Shown: piece after piece, positions 14,807-22,895 of the stretch
Position numbering within the stretch: the first letter of the stretch is position 1
Layout: the number at the start of each line of letters is the position of its first letter
Origin: Caulobacter sp. UNC279MFTsu5.1
GTDB lineage: Bacteria > Pseudomonadota > Alphaproteobacteria > Caulobacterales > Caulobacteraceae
Direction: 5' to 3'
Assembly (NCBI RefSeq): GCF_900114015.1
Contig: NZ_FORN01000047.1
Coordinates: 1 to 46,213, forward strand
DNA length: 46,213 nt
Made by a program: the position numbers and the translations under genes
The notes under the pieces: model-generated
The model's database searches: none
Seen by the model: the letters and a program-made list of their open reading frames with translations, nothing else
Told to the model about the DNA's origin: nothing

Positions 14807-17332
14807 TCAGAGCCCCGGGACGATCTGCCGGCGAGCCATGCCGTCATTGACCGTGCCGATCACGTTCTCACGGAAACCGGCCTGCATCGCGTCCATGCGC
14901 GCCTCGAGGCGGCCGACGGCCTCGGCGTCAGCGCCTGCGCCGACGGTCAGGACGGGCGCGTAAGTCGCGGAGATGTTTACCGGGCCGCTTGCCGCCATCG
15001 AGCGGTCGTTGGCCGCCTGCACCATGGCCATCGAGGCCGTATGGCTTTTGATCTGGTCGCCCGCCCGCAGCTTGCGCAGCTCCGGACCGTCCTCGCCGAC
15101 CCAGGCATAGCCCTCCAGGGCGCTATCGGTCCCCTTGGCGTAGCCGGCGGCCACCAGCTTGGCGTTGTTGCCGGCCAGGACGTTCGCCGCGGCCGCTAGG
15201 GCGTCGCCATTGCCCCCGCCACCGCCGGTTAGCAGCGAGACGCCGAGCGAGGCAAGCTTGGAGAAGAAACCCCCGCCGCCGTCTTTCTTGCCGAACGCGC
15301 TGTTGGTCAGGCTGTCGGCCAGGGCCGTAGCGGCGGCGTATTTCAGGCGGCTGGTGAATACATCCAGGAAGTCGCCTTCGGTGAACCCGGCCACCAAGCC
15401 GTCATGGAACGATTGGCCCGTGCTGACGCGCAGGTCCTCGAGGAACGCGGTCTTCGCGTTATACGGAATGAAACCCTCGCCCGGCTCAGCCAGGCTCATG
15501 CGCTGGGCCGAGGTCAGAAACTGGTCCTTGGCCAGTTCAGCGTCGGAATACATGCGCCTCAAGGCCGAGGCCTGGGCGACCATCTCGGCCGCCACCTGGG
15601 CTTCGGCCTTGGCCAAGGCGACGGCCCAGGGCTGACGATCGCGCATGCCCTGGGTGATCAGCTCCTGGATCCGCAGTTGACGCTCGGCGTAGTCGATCGC
15701 CGACGGGTCATTGGAGACCTTGGCGATCTCCAGCTGGCTGCGCAGCGCCTGGGTCTTAAGATCCTCGTTCCGCCGCTCGATCTCCGCCTGCTCGCGGGCC
15801 TCCTTGGCGTCCTCGCGGGCGTCCTTGCGCGCGGCGGCCGCTGCGGCGCGCTGGGCCTTGCTCAGGGCCGCAGCCTGGGCGGCGGCCGTCTTGTAGCCGG
15901 CCGACAGCGCCTTGATCTGGTCGTCTAGCTCCTTCAACGCCGCCTTGCTGGCTGGGTCGTTGACGCCTAGACGCAGCAAGTTTTGGCGATCGGCTTTTAG
16001 ATCGTTAAGCTTGACGGCGTTTGGATTGTATTTGTCGATCAGCGCCTTGCGATCGGTACTCTGTTCGCTGAGGGCGGCGGTGCGCTGTCGATCCATATCC
16101 GCCGCATAGCGCTGGTAGATCCCGTCGATCTCTTTCTGCGCCTCATTGATTAGATGCTCAGAGCCGCCGCCAAGCTTTCGTCGCTCCTTACCGATCATCG
16201 CCCGCAGGTCAGTCAGGCGTTGGGCGTCATCACCGCCGGTCACGGCGCGATCGACGGCCCTGCCAACGGCGTCCCAGACGTTCGAGGCCGTTCGCCCCAA
16301 TGCCTGGAGCGCATGATCCCAGCCCGTGGTCGCGTCCGTGGCGTTGACCAGCGCGCCCCTCAGCTTGTCTAGAAGCTCGGTCTGCGCGCCAGTCAGATCG
16401 CCAGATCGAGCCAGGTTCTCGATATGCTCCTGCTCGGCGGCGTTCAGAAAATGAAGCTTGCTGTTGAGTTCAGCAGCACCCTTAACCGGGTCAGCGAAAG
16501 CCGCGCCCAGTTCCTTTGTCGCGCCGGCCGCGTCCTGCGAAGTCGTCAGGGCATAACGTTGATTCAGACCGATCAAGTCGCTCATGACGCCGCTGCCGAT
16601 CCGGCCAGTGCTGGCGAAGGCCGCCGCGATGTCACGCGCGGCACGTACGGAAATGTCCCCTGCCTCGGCGCCGGCCTTGGCTTGGGCCATCAACTGGTCG
16701 GCGCTGACACCAGCCGCCGCCCCCAGACCGCGGGCGACGGTTTCAAGCTTCAAGGTAGAGGACTCGTAGCTAGCCTGGGCGGCGGTCAGGGCGATAAGCC
16801 CGCCCGCCGTAGCCACAACCGCTGCGCCGACGGCCACCATCGACGCCGAGGCCTTGAACCCGCTGGTCGCCAGGGCGTCCAGGATCTGCGGGCCCTGCTG
16901 GGCGGCGATTGTGCCAAAGCCCGCGCCACTGAACAGCTGGGTGAAGACATCTGCGCCTTGGCGCGCCAGATTGACGGCGCCGGCCTTCTGCTGGCGAGTC
17001 ATCCCGTTCTTTTTTGCGGCCACCTCGTCAGCGGTCAGGAAATCGCTGGCGCGAAGCCCCGTGCCGCCGCTGACGCCCAGAGCCGCGTTGAACTTCATCT
17101 GCTGCTCTTCGGCGGTCTGGAATTCGCGGGCGGCCTGGGCCATCCGCTTGAACCGCTCCATCTGCTTGTCGGTGAAGGTGGTCAGCCCCTGGACCGAACG
17201 GCTGGCGCGATCGAAGCCGGCGGCGACGGCCTCGCCGGACGCGTTGCCGGCCTTGCCGATGTCGGCCAGATCGCGGCGGACCTCTTCCTTGCCTTCGGTC
17301 TTGAGGCGATAGCCTACTTGTCGGACGGGCAT
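14807..17332 (-). CDS. Tape measure protein
   Basis: This 841-residue protein starts at ATG 17332, which lies inside the 3' end of the frameshifted chaperone frame. The N-terminal 250 residues are helical and end in a hydrophobic Ala/Gly/Val stretch (about 167-192). The centre (about 420-590) is a long charged, Ala-rich coiled coil. The C-terminal 180 residues include Gly-rich linkers and a GYAWVGEDGPELRKL segment that often ends tape measures. It should set tail length and pass to the cell membrane during DNA entry. It is the longest gene of the tail module after the J-like and fibre genes. Confidence 0.88.
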   Translation of the reverse strand: MPVRQVGYRLKTEGKEEVRRDLADIGKAGNASGEAVAAGFDRASRSVQGLTTFTDKQMERFKRMAQAAREFQTAEEQQMKFNAALGVSGGTGLRASDFLTADEVAAKKNGMTRQQKAGAVNLARQGADVFTQLFSGAGFGTIAAQQGPQILDALATSGFKASASMVAVGAAVVATAGGLIALTAAQASYESSTLKLETVARGLGAAAGVSADQLMAQAKAGAEAGDISVRAARDIAAAFASTGRIGSGVMSDLIGLNQRYALTTSQDAAGATKELGAAFADPVKGAAELNSKLHFLNAAEQEHIENLARSGDLTGAQTELLDKLRGALVNATDATTGWDHALQALGRTASNVWDAVGRAVDRAVTGGDDAQRLTDLRAMIGKERRKLGGGSEHLINEAQKEIDGIYQRYAADMDRQRTAALSEQSTDRKALIDKYNPNAVKLNDLKADRQNLLRLGVNDPASKAALKELDDQIKALSAGYKTAAAQAAALSKAQRAAAAAARKDAREDAKEAREQAEIERRNEDLKTQALRSQLEIAKVSNDPSAIDYAERQLRIQELITQGMRDRQPWAVALAKAEAQVAAEMVAQASALRRMYSDAELAKDQFLTSAQRMSLAEPGEGFIPYNAKTAFLEDLRVSTGQSFHDGLVAGFTEGDFLDVFTSRLKYAAATALADSLTNSAFGKKDGGGGFFSKLASLGVSLLTGGGGGNGDALAAAANVLAGNNAKLVAAGYAKGTDSALEGYAWVGEDGPELRKLRAGDQIKSHTASMAMVQAANDRSMAASGPVNISATYAPVLTVGAGADAEAVGRLEARMDAMQAGFRENVIGTVNDGMARRQIVPGL

Positions 17333-18044
17333 GGGGGCCTCCAGGCGTAGACGATGTAGGGTTCGATGTCGGGGAAGAGCTCGAGCACCAGGGCCCGATC
17401 GGCCCTCAGCGCTTCGGCCGCGGCGATCACGGCGGGCAGATCCAGGGCGTAGGCGCCGTTGAACCCGACGCGGACCTGGCGTTCTGCGATCAGGAACGTG
17501 CGCCAGACCGCTTCGGCTTTCTGGGTCTGGCAGGCATGGACGCGGGTGGGGCATTCGGCGCAGGCGACGTCGCTGCAGGCGGCGCAGTAGTCGCGTCCGC
17601 CCCAGGGCGCTCCGAGCTCGTCTTCAGCGCCCCCGCCGGCCCAGCGCCAGCGAGCGAGGGCGCGGATCCGTTTTTTTCCGCCTCCTGACGAAGGCCGGGC
17701 AGGACGTAGCGCGTGTCGATCGCGTCGAACACCGCCGGATCCTCGGTGACCATGACCACCACGAGCTCGGGCGTCATCTCGAGCGGGGTCAGCGGGACGT
17801 CCTCGGGGGTGTCAGCCTCCGGCTCCTCGAAAACCCCCGACCAGCTGACAGCAGCCCAGGCGGCGACCCCGGCGGTGAACGCCACGTCGGCGTCGGCGCG
17901 CGAGGCCCCGGCGTTAAGCGCCTCGGTGAAGGCCTGGCGGCCGGCCACCTTGGCCGCCGACGCCCACGGCCGCAGCGTGAGGACCCCGCCGTCCGGCAGG
18001 GCGATTTCCAGCGGCGCGGGGCCGCCCTTGGTGCGAATGCGCAT
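17314..18044 (-). CDS. Tail assembly chaperone G-T fusion by -1 frameshift
   Basis: Ribosomes that slip one base back at AAAAAAC (17676-17670) leave the 184-residue frame and read 118 more codons to TAG 17316-17314, giving about 243 residues. The extension is clearly coding: it has a Cys cluster (C-A-A-C, V-A-C-A-E-C, H-A-C), a VWRTFLIAERQVRVG segment and AYALDLPAVIAAAEAL, like T-domain chaperones that follow G in lambda-type phages. It ends 18 bases inside the tape measure start, as lambda GT does. The fusion should coat the tape measure while the tail tube polymerises. Confidence 0.8.
17490..18044 (-). CDS. Tail assembly chaperone G (unshifted product)
   Basis: The zero-frame product has 184 residues. 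The start at ATG 18044 is chosen because the family-like start MRIRTKGG...PLEIALPDGG begins there, while the frame further upstream reads through the dispersed palindrome and is not protein-like. Residues 1-123 look folded, with an acidic Pro-rich stretch and a D-T-R-Y-V-L-P segment. After the slip site the zero frame turns into low-complexity Ala/Pro/Arg, as expected for a product whose tail matters little. It lies between tail tube and tape measure, the standard G/GT position, although a cargo gene now separates it from the tube gene. Confidence 0.8.
   Translation of the reverse strand: MRIRTKGGPAPLEIALPDGGVLTLRPWASAAKVAGRQAFTEALNAGASRADADVAFTAGVAAWAAVSWSGVFEEPEADTPEDVPLTPLEMTPELVVVMVTEDPAVFDAIDTRYVLPGLRQEAEKNGSAPSLAGAGPAGALKTSSERPGADATTAPPAATSPAPNAPPASMPARPRKPKRSGARS
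17670..17676 (-). other. Programmed -1 frameshift slippery site
   Basis: The heptamer A-AAA-AAC is read in the zero frame as GAA AAA AAC (codons 123-125 of the gene starting at 18044), the exact X-XXY-YYZ phasing for -1 slippage. A seven-A run is exceptional in this GC-rich gene. The GC-rich sequence that follows could supply a stimulating structure, but I did not identify a specific stem. Confidence 0.82.
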
Positions 18045-18073
18045 TCGAGCTCTCGGACAGGAGGAAGGGGCGC

Positions 18074-18094
18074 GGTGCGAGCGCCGCTCGCACC
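18074..18094. repeat. Dispersed palindrome, copy 5 (extended arms)
   Basis: The 17-bp palindrome is extended here to 10-bp perfect arms (GGTGCGAGCG, one base, CGCTCGCACC). It lies in the 80-base gap between the diverging chaperone gene (start 18044) and the cargo gene (start 18125). Confidence 0.85.
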
Positions 18095-18124
18095 GGTGAC
18101 TTGTAGGAGGGGAGTGGAGGGGGC

Positions 18125-19171
18125 ATGGTCGCGCGGGCATTGAGCGGGGCGCGTGTGTTCAAGAAACTTCTTCAGTCGATCAATCGCGCGTGGCGTGAGC
18201 GCGGTGTTAAAGATCTCGGCATGGCGTTGATCGCCGTGACGGTCGCCCTCTGGACGTCTACCGTGTTCACGGCAGACCAGTCTCCAAGGCTGCGGTTGTT
18301 TGGAATTTTCCTTCGGGAAAACTCAAGCTCTATCTTCTTCCTTACAATTCCGCTTTTGTCGGCCGCGGTCGGTGTTGTGATAGTTATTCGACAGTTGATC
18401 GAATATTTGGATTCTGGAAAAGTCGGCCCCAGAAGCGCCAATATTGAAAGAGAGTTATCCTCTGTCCTTATAGATGATTGGTTAAAGCTCAAACATCCTG
18501 GTGCAGACGCGGCGACTGACGAGTTGCTGAAGTATTTGCGAAAACAATCAGCTAAGAATGAAGGCGATATCGCCGCAAAAGCGCCATTGCCGTCACCGGG
18601 AGAGCAGATCGTCGCGCGACTAGTGGCGGAAGTTGGAGCGCAATCGCGGCGAGCTACCCTGAACCTCTTGATGGGCGTCGTAGCTGCTGCGATCGCTATT
18701 GGATTTCTGGTCTGGCTTGCCGCAAGCGCCGTTAGCAGCGCGTCGGAAGCGCCTACCAAAATTGAAACGTCCGCCATGCCATACCTCTTTGCGAAGTATT
18801 GGGGAGCTTTTGCCGCGAAAATGGCTCTTTCGAGCGGTGCTAGTTTGTTTGCGTTTTTCTTTCTATCCACCTATAGGCGCAATCTCAGTGAGATCCGTTA
18901 TTTCCATAATGAGCTAACGAACGTCCAATCCAGGATGTACGCCGTCGACATGTGCAAGGGAGACCACGCTGACGTAACGCTCCTTCGCATTCTGGAAAAT
19001 GTCGCCGCGACTGAGCGAAACTTCATCCTGAGGAAAGGTGAGACAACCATCGACTTAGCTCAGAAAGATTTGGATCGAGCTGAAGACGACAGCCTCAAGG
19101 TTGCGCTTAAAACCCTCGCCGACGCAGCCAACCGCATGGTGGGTAAGAGCGACGAGGGTTCGAAGGATTAG
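18125..19171 (+). CDS. Cargo gene: four-segment membrane protein of unknown function
   Basis: This 348-residue protein lies on the opposite strand inside the tail operon. Hydrophobic segments occur at about 31-48, 68-90, 183-206 and 229-251. Between the pairs is a soluble helical region (about 95-180), and the C-terminal 95 residues are soluble, starting YRRNLSEIRYFHNELTN. Purine-rich AGGAGGGG and GGAGGGGG precede ATG 18125. The DNA is visibly richer in A and T and in rare codons than its neighbours, a sign of recent transfer. Its TAG overlaps the tail tube stop by four bases. No family is recognised. Membrane topology and moron position suggest superinfection exclusion or another lysogen function, which is inference. 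Confidence 0.75.
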   Translation: MVARALSGARVFKKLLQSINRAWRERGVKDLGMALIAVTVALWTSTVFTADQSPRLRLFGIFLRENSSSIFFLTIPLLSAAVGVVIVIRQLIEYLDSGKVGPRSANIERELSSVLIDDWLKLKHPGADAATDELLKYLRKQSAKNEGDIAAKAPLPSPGEQIVARLVAEVGAQSRRATLNLLMGVVAAAIAIGFLVWLAASAVSSASEAPTKIETSAMPYLFAKYWGAFAAKMALSSGASLFAFFFLSTYRRNLSEIRYFHNELTNVQSRMYAVDMCKGDHADVTLLRILENVAATERNFILRKGETTIDLAQKDLDRAEDDSLKVALKTLADAANRMVGKSDEGSKD

Positions 19172-20454
19172 GTGTAGCTGGCGACGTCGTTGACCAGCGT
19201 GACGATCAGGACGTCGCCGGCGGCGTTGCGATGCGCCTGGCCGGGGAACGTCCCCTGGACGCCGCCAGGCCCGGTCACGGGCAGTTGCGGCTTTGGCAGG
19301 CGCAGCTGGGGGACGCGGAAGGTCAGCCGGGCGTCAGGCCCAGCCCGCCAGCCGAACGCGATGTCGACGGGCGTGCGGCCGGTGGCCAGGTCGAGCAGCG
19401 ACATGTCGGCGAACCGGCTGACGATCTCCGGCGTCACGGCGACCATGCCGGGATCCACGCCGTCGATCCGGCCGTCGGCGCGGATCACCTCGGCCTTGTC
19501 CAGGCCGTTGCTGACGTTCATCGCGCCACTGACGATGTTGCCCAGCGGCACGCCCTCGCGCTCGATGAAGCCGGTGAATTGCGAGAACCGCGTCAGGACC
19601 AGTTCGGCCAGCGTGCCGGCGGCGCTGGTCGTGGTGCGGGGCTTTTCCCCCTGTGCGATGATATTGAACGTGGCGTTCAGATTGCCCGAGCGCTGCATGG
19701 GCACGGCGAGGGTGTTGTACATCGCCCCGTAGTTCATCGCGAAGGTCGGCACGTCGGGCATGCCGATCTCGATCGCCGCGTCAGGCAGGGTGAGGGCGCC
19801 CGCCTTGAAGACGTGGTTGTAGGGTCCGCTGGCCGAGCCGCCGGCCAGGGTCGCGCCCGACACCGTGACGTTGGACGCTGGCGAGGTCCCGGCCGCGATC
19901 GTCATGGCGTTCCCGCCGGTCCCGACCGCGTCGTAGGTCACGGTCACGGCGGCGGCGTCCAGGTCTGTCGAATAGGACGCGACCGCCACGCCGGCCACGG
20001 CGCTGCGATTGAGGGCCCAGACGGTGTTTCGGACCGTCTCGGCGACCGTGGCCCCGATTAGGATATCGTTGGCTCCCGGAGCGCTGGCCTTGAAGGTGAA
20101 CGCCTGGCCGCCGATCGTGATCGTGCTGTTGACAGTCGGCTGCAGGGCGAAGGTCAGTTTGCCGGTGGCGGCGACGCCCTGGGTCGTCTGAGGCGGGCCC
20201 AGCAGCAGCTTCAGGTGCAGGCCGAACAGACGCTGATCGACGGGCACGGTGATCGACCCGTCGTTGACGATGACGTCCAGATCCGGCTCGAGCGGGTTGC
20301 GGCCGTAGCCGAGGACGTCGCTCTCGACCAGGCCCTGGGTCTCGCCCAGGGCGATCTGAGAGAACGGGATCTTGGTGAAACCCGAGCCGGGCACACCGCC
20401 GTAGAACGAGGGAAAGGCGATCGCCACTTGGGCGTTCGCGCCACGAGCGCGCAT
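19168..20454 (-). CDS. Major tail tube protein with inserted domain
   Basis: This is a 428-residue protein. Residues 1-95 and about 208-428 together look like a siphovirus tail tube protein (GETQGLVESDVLGYGRNPLEP early, beta-rich end). Between them (about 97-205) sits a separate beta domain with TITIGGQAFTFKAS, a NDILIGAT segment and a GTGGNAMTI segment, a module seen inserted in various phage tail proteins and probably displayed on the tail surface. It should polymerise around the tape measure. It follows the tail terminator gene and meets a cargo gene stop-to-stop. Confidence 0.8.
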   Translation of the reverse strand: MRARGANAQVAIAFPSFYGGVPGSGFTKIPFSQIALGETQGLVESDVLGYGRNPLEPDLDVIVNDGSITVPVDQRLFGLHLKLLLGPPQTTQGVAATGKLTFALQPTVNSTITIGGQAFTFKASAPGANDILIGATVAETVRNTVWALNRSAVAGVAVASYSTDLDAAAVTVTYDAVGTGGNAMTIAAGTSPASNVTVSGATLAGGSASGPYNHVFKAGALTLPDAAIEIGMPDVPTFAMNYGAMYNTLAVPMQRSGNLNATFNIIAQGEKPRTTTSAAGTLAELVLTRFSQFTGFIEREGVPLGNIVSGAMNVSNGLDKAEVIRADGRIDGVDPGMVAVTPEIVSRFADMSLLDLATGRTPVDIAFGWRAGPDARLTFRVPQLRLPKPQLPVTGPGGVQGTFPGQAHRNAAGDVLIVTLVNDVASYT

Positions 20455-20492
20455 GGGACGTCTCCTAGGAAAAGCGGGCTTTCGGCCCGGGT

Positions 20493-20918
20493 TCAGTCGA
20501 GGGTGGTGTAGACGGCGATCAGACCGATCTCGGCCCAGACGACGCCGGGCGCGCCGAGCTGGTCGACATCGTCGGTGACGGGCTCTTCAGCTTCCAGCCA
20601 TTCGGCCAGGCCGCCGAGCGTGCGATCGGCGCGGACCGCGTTGCGCAGGGCGGTGTTGGCGGCGTCCAGCCAGACGACCGGGTCCGCGCCCGCCGGCGGG
20701 GCGAGCTCCAGCGAGATCCGGTGATTGTAGGTCTTCGTCAGCGGCGACATCAGGATGTCGGGCTGGCCAGGGTCGCCGTCGCGCATGTTGACCACGCCGC
20801 CCGGGGCCAGGTCCTCGGGCTTGGGCTCATTGCGCTGGAAATCGGCGTTGGGCAGGGCCGTCTCGACCAGCGCTTGGACACGGTCGAGGACCTGCAGGCG
20901 AACGCTGGCCATCGTCAT
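20493..20918 (-). CDS. Tail terminator-like protein
   Basis: This 141-residue protein starts at ATG 20918, which overlaps the upstream stop (ATGA). It has an N-terminal helix (VRLQVLDRVQALVE), a NHRISLELAPPAG strand and a late SGVVWAEIG-type strand (here PGVVWAEIGLIAVY). Size and position, between a connector-region gene and the tail tube gene, match lambda gpU-like terminators that cap the tube at the head-proximal end. The match is structural in style rather than by strong sequence identity. Confidence 0.7.
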   Translation of the reverse strand: MTMASVRLQVLDRVQALVETALPNADFQRNEPKPEDLAPGGVVNMRDGDPGQPDILMSPLTKTYNHRISLELAPPAGADPVVWLDAANTALRNAVRADRTLGGLAEWLEAEEPVTDDVDQLGAPGVVWAEIGLIAVYTTLD

Positions 20919-21547
20919 CTCCAGTGCTTGGTGAGCAGTTCGGGCATGCGATTGGACGCCCGCTCGGCGATCTGCCGGCCATTCAGGCGCTTCCGGACGT
21001 TCACCCAGGGCTTGAGGGTGAACATGAAGACCAGCTGGCTTTGCCGGCCGCCTCTCAGACGCCCTCGGGTGGCGGGCTTGAAACCGCGACGATTGCGCGC
21101 CGCGACCGCATTGATCCAGGCGGTCCAGGTCCCCGGCTCCCGCCCGCGGCGGATGATCAGGTCCTGGTTGAAGGCGACCTCGACGTCCAGCGGCGTCATG
21201 CGCCGGCCGCGGCCCTTCAGGGGAACGTTCTTGGACGGGATCGCCAGATAGTGGCGCCCGCCGGTGGGACGGATCATAGCCCCGTCCTCGTAGACCTCGA
21301 TCAGCTTCGGCGCTTTGGTCCAGACCCATCCGGCCGGGTCCAGGCTCGACCGTCCGCCTTCCGGATAGACCCTTGAGCGCCAGGTCAGCGCCAGGCGGCG
21401 GCCAAGGCCGGCGGCCTCGACGTTCTCGCGTAGATCGCGCTTCAGCAGCGCCGTGCCCTCGACCATCGCGGCCGTGGTGATCTCGGCCAGTTCGTCCTCG
21501 AGCGCGGTCGTGGCGTAATCGAAATCGGCCGAGGCGGACATGCGCAT
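20915..21547 (-). CDS. DUF6441-like connector or tail protein
   Basis: The product has 210 residues from ATG 21547, which shares a base with the upstream stop (TGATG); ATG 21541 is also possible. The N-terminal third is helical (EGTALLKRDLRENVEAAGLG). The middle has a SRVYPEGGRSSLDPAGWVWT segment and a YLAIPSKN segment, characteristic of phage proteins grouped as DUF6441 at this position. Its placement between the gpFII-like gene and the tail terminator suggests a neck or tail completion role. The C-terminus is strongly basic. Confidence 0.7.
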   Translation of the reverse strand: MRMSASADFDYATTALEDELAEITTAAMVEGTALLKRDLRENVEAAGLGRRLALTWRSRVYPEGGRSSLDPAGWVWTKAPKLIEVYEDGAMIRPTGGRHYLAIPSKNVPLKGRGRRMTPLDVEVAFNQDLIIRRGREPGTWTAWINAVAARNRRGFKPATRGRLRGGRQSQLVFMFTLKPWVNVRKRLNGRQIAERASNRMPELLTKHWR

Positions 21548-21867
21548 CAGGCGCGCGCGGCCTCGCAGATCCACTCCAGGCCGAAGCGTTCGAGCTTGGG
21601 CTTGGCGATCAGGGTGAAGGTTTCGGGCGGGTCGACGAAAGCGACCTGGTCGCCCTTTGCTGGCGCGCTGACCTCAAAGCGACGGACCCGCAGGACGATG
21701 CTGTCCACGCGCACGCGGGACTGGCCCAGCTGCACGTCGGCGTCGGCTTCCTCGCGCTTGACGCGGACCGGGTCGGGGCCATCGCCCGGCGTCCAGGCCG
21801 CATCCTCGCCCCACTGGGCGTAGACGGCGGCCAGGAGCCGGGCTCTGCGGTCGACGACCGGGCTCAT
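21547..21867 (-). CDS. Head-tail joining protein, gpFII-like
   Basis: This 106-residue protein contains strands with RVRVDSIVLRVRRFEV and a GDQVAFVDPPETFTLI segment. Its size and all-beta character, and its place between head decoration and tail terminator genes, fit the lambda gpFII-type attachment protein that forms the interface for the tail. It starts six bases after the previous stop and overlaps the next gene by TGATG. Confidence 0.7.
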   Translation of the reverse strand: MSPVVDRRARLLAAVYAQWGEDAAWTPGDGPDPVRVKREEADADVQLGQSRVRVDSIVLRVRRFEVSAPAKGDQVAFVDPPETFTLIAKPKLERFGLEWICEAARA

Positions 21868-21873
21868 GGACGA

Positions 21874-22347
21874 TCAGATGCCCGACAGCTCGACGATCGC
21901 GTCGCCGCCGGCCTCGACCTCGGCTTCCGACGCGAACCGGGCGCGGCCGGCAGCGCGAAGAGCTTCGGCCTCGTCCTCGGGCACGCTCAGCAGCGCGCCG
22001 ATCGCGACCATCTCATGGCCCGGCTGGGCCCAAACGACGGCGACGCGGCCTTTCTTCGGATGCTCAGCGTCGTCCAGGTTGGTCGGCGCGTTGACGTCGG
22101 CGCCGGCCGCCAGGCCGACGGCCGCGCCGTCGGGTTCGGCATGGGCCGGGGCGGGCACGACCTGGTCGGCCGGCAGCGGGTGCGGGGCCGGATCCGACTT
22201 GACGACGGGATCGGCGCTGGCCGCTGACGAGGTCTCGGCCGACTTGTCGGCGGCCTTCGGGTCCAGAGCCGCATGGCCCTGGTCCTTGTGGGCGGCCATC
22301 ACGGCCAGGCAGGCGCCGAGCGCCAGGTGGGAAACAAACGAGCGCAT
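21874..22347 (-). CDS. Head-region protein of unknown function
   Basis: This is a 157-residue protein. The first half (about 25-95) is low-complexity Ala/Pro/Asp. The second half ends with a typical small domain, RVAVVWAQPGHEMVAIGA then EAEALRAAGRARFASEAE, a pattern often found in short proteins encoded just after phage capsid genes. The N-terminus is hydrophobic but not a clean signal peptide. A role in head completion or stabilisation is inferred only from position. Confidence 0.6.
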   Translation of the reverse strand: MRSFVSHLALGACLAVMAAHKDQGHAALDPKAADKSAETSSAASADPVVKSDPAPHPLPADQVVPAPAHAEPDGAAVGLAAGADVNAPTNLDDAEHPKKGRVAVVWAQPGHEMVAIGALLSVPEDEAEALRAAGRARFASEAEVEAGGDAIVELSGI

Positions 22348-22389
22348 CAGGCTCTCCTTTCTCAGGGGGTAGGACGAAGAAGGCGGCCC

Positions 22390-22731
22390 TTAGGCCGGCT
22401 GCTGGATGACGAAGCGGCCGATCGTGTCGGTCGTGGCGGCCGCCGCGGTGACCTTCCCGACCTTGGTGTTGCCCGACGAGGTCTTGGTCAGGCGCTTGTT
22501 GGTGGCGTCGAAGTAGATGTCGTCGCCGAACACCCAGGCCTGGCCCGAACCCGCGCCTTCCTTGGCGTGATCGAACTCGCCGGTGATTTTGCCGGCCGCC
22601 ACGTCACCGGCGGCGTTGCTGGTCACCGGGATCAGGAACAGCGCGCCGATCAGCAGGCCGACGCCGGAGGTGCAGCCGCCGCTGGGAACGGTGAAGTTGA
22701 CGACTTCACCCTCGGAAATCTGGGTCTTCAT
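22390..22731 (-). CDS. Capsid decoration protein, DUF2190-like
   Basis: This 113-residue protein opens with a conserved-looking ISEGEVVNFTVPSGG segment and has a GVGLLIGALFLIPV strand, followed by AAGKITGEFDHAK and a YFDATNKRLT segment. This is the pattern of DUF2190 capsid cement proteins, which bind the outside of expanded heads much as lambda gpD does. The gene follows the capsid gene, separated by 164 bases holding two hairpins. Confidence 0.8.
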   Translation of the reverse strand: MKTQISEGEVVNFTVPSGGCTSGVGLLIGALFLIPVTSNAAGDVAAGKITGEFDHAKEGAGSGQAWVFGDDIYFDATNKRLTKTSSGNTKVGKVTAAAATTDTIGRFVIQQPA

Positions 22732-22786
22732 GGTTTCAGGTCCTTTGCTGGAGGGTGCCGGGGGTGCGTCTCCGGCGAAGACGTCG

Positions 22787-22818
22787 GGAGCCGTCGCCCT
22801 TTGGCGGCCGGCGGCTCC
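22787..22818 (-). promoter_or_regulatory. RNA hairpin between capsid and decoration genes
   Basis: GGAGCCG (22787-22793) pairs with CGGCTCC (22812-22818) around a GC-rich loop. With the stronger stem at 22836-22868 it makes a double-hairpin spacer in the leftward mRNA. There is no clean T-run, so RNA processing or stability is as likely as partial termination. Confidence 0.45.
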
Positions 22819-22835
22819 GGAGATCTTCGCGAAAG

Positions 22836-22868
22836 ACGAAGGGCCGCCCTTTCGGAACGGCCCTTCGT
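22836..22868 (-). terminator. Strong hairpin after the capsid gene
   Basis: An 11-bp perfect stem (ACGAAGGGCCG with CGGCCCTTCGT, 11-base loop) begins 28 bases after the capsid stop codon. On the transcribed strand the stem is followed by CTTTCGC, which is a poor T-tail. It may be a weak terminator or an mRNA 3'-end protector that raises capsid protein levels over downstream genes. Confidence 0.5.
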
Positions 22869-22895
22869 GAGGTGCGGGGATGTCAGGCCGTCGGG

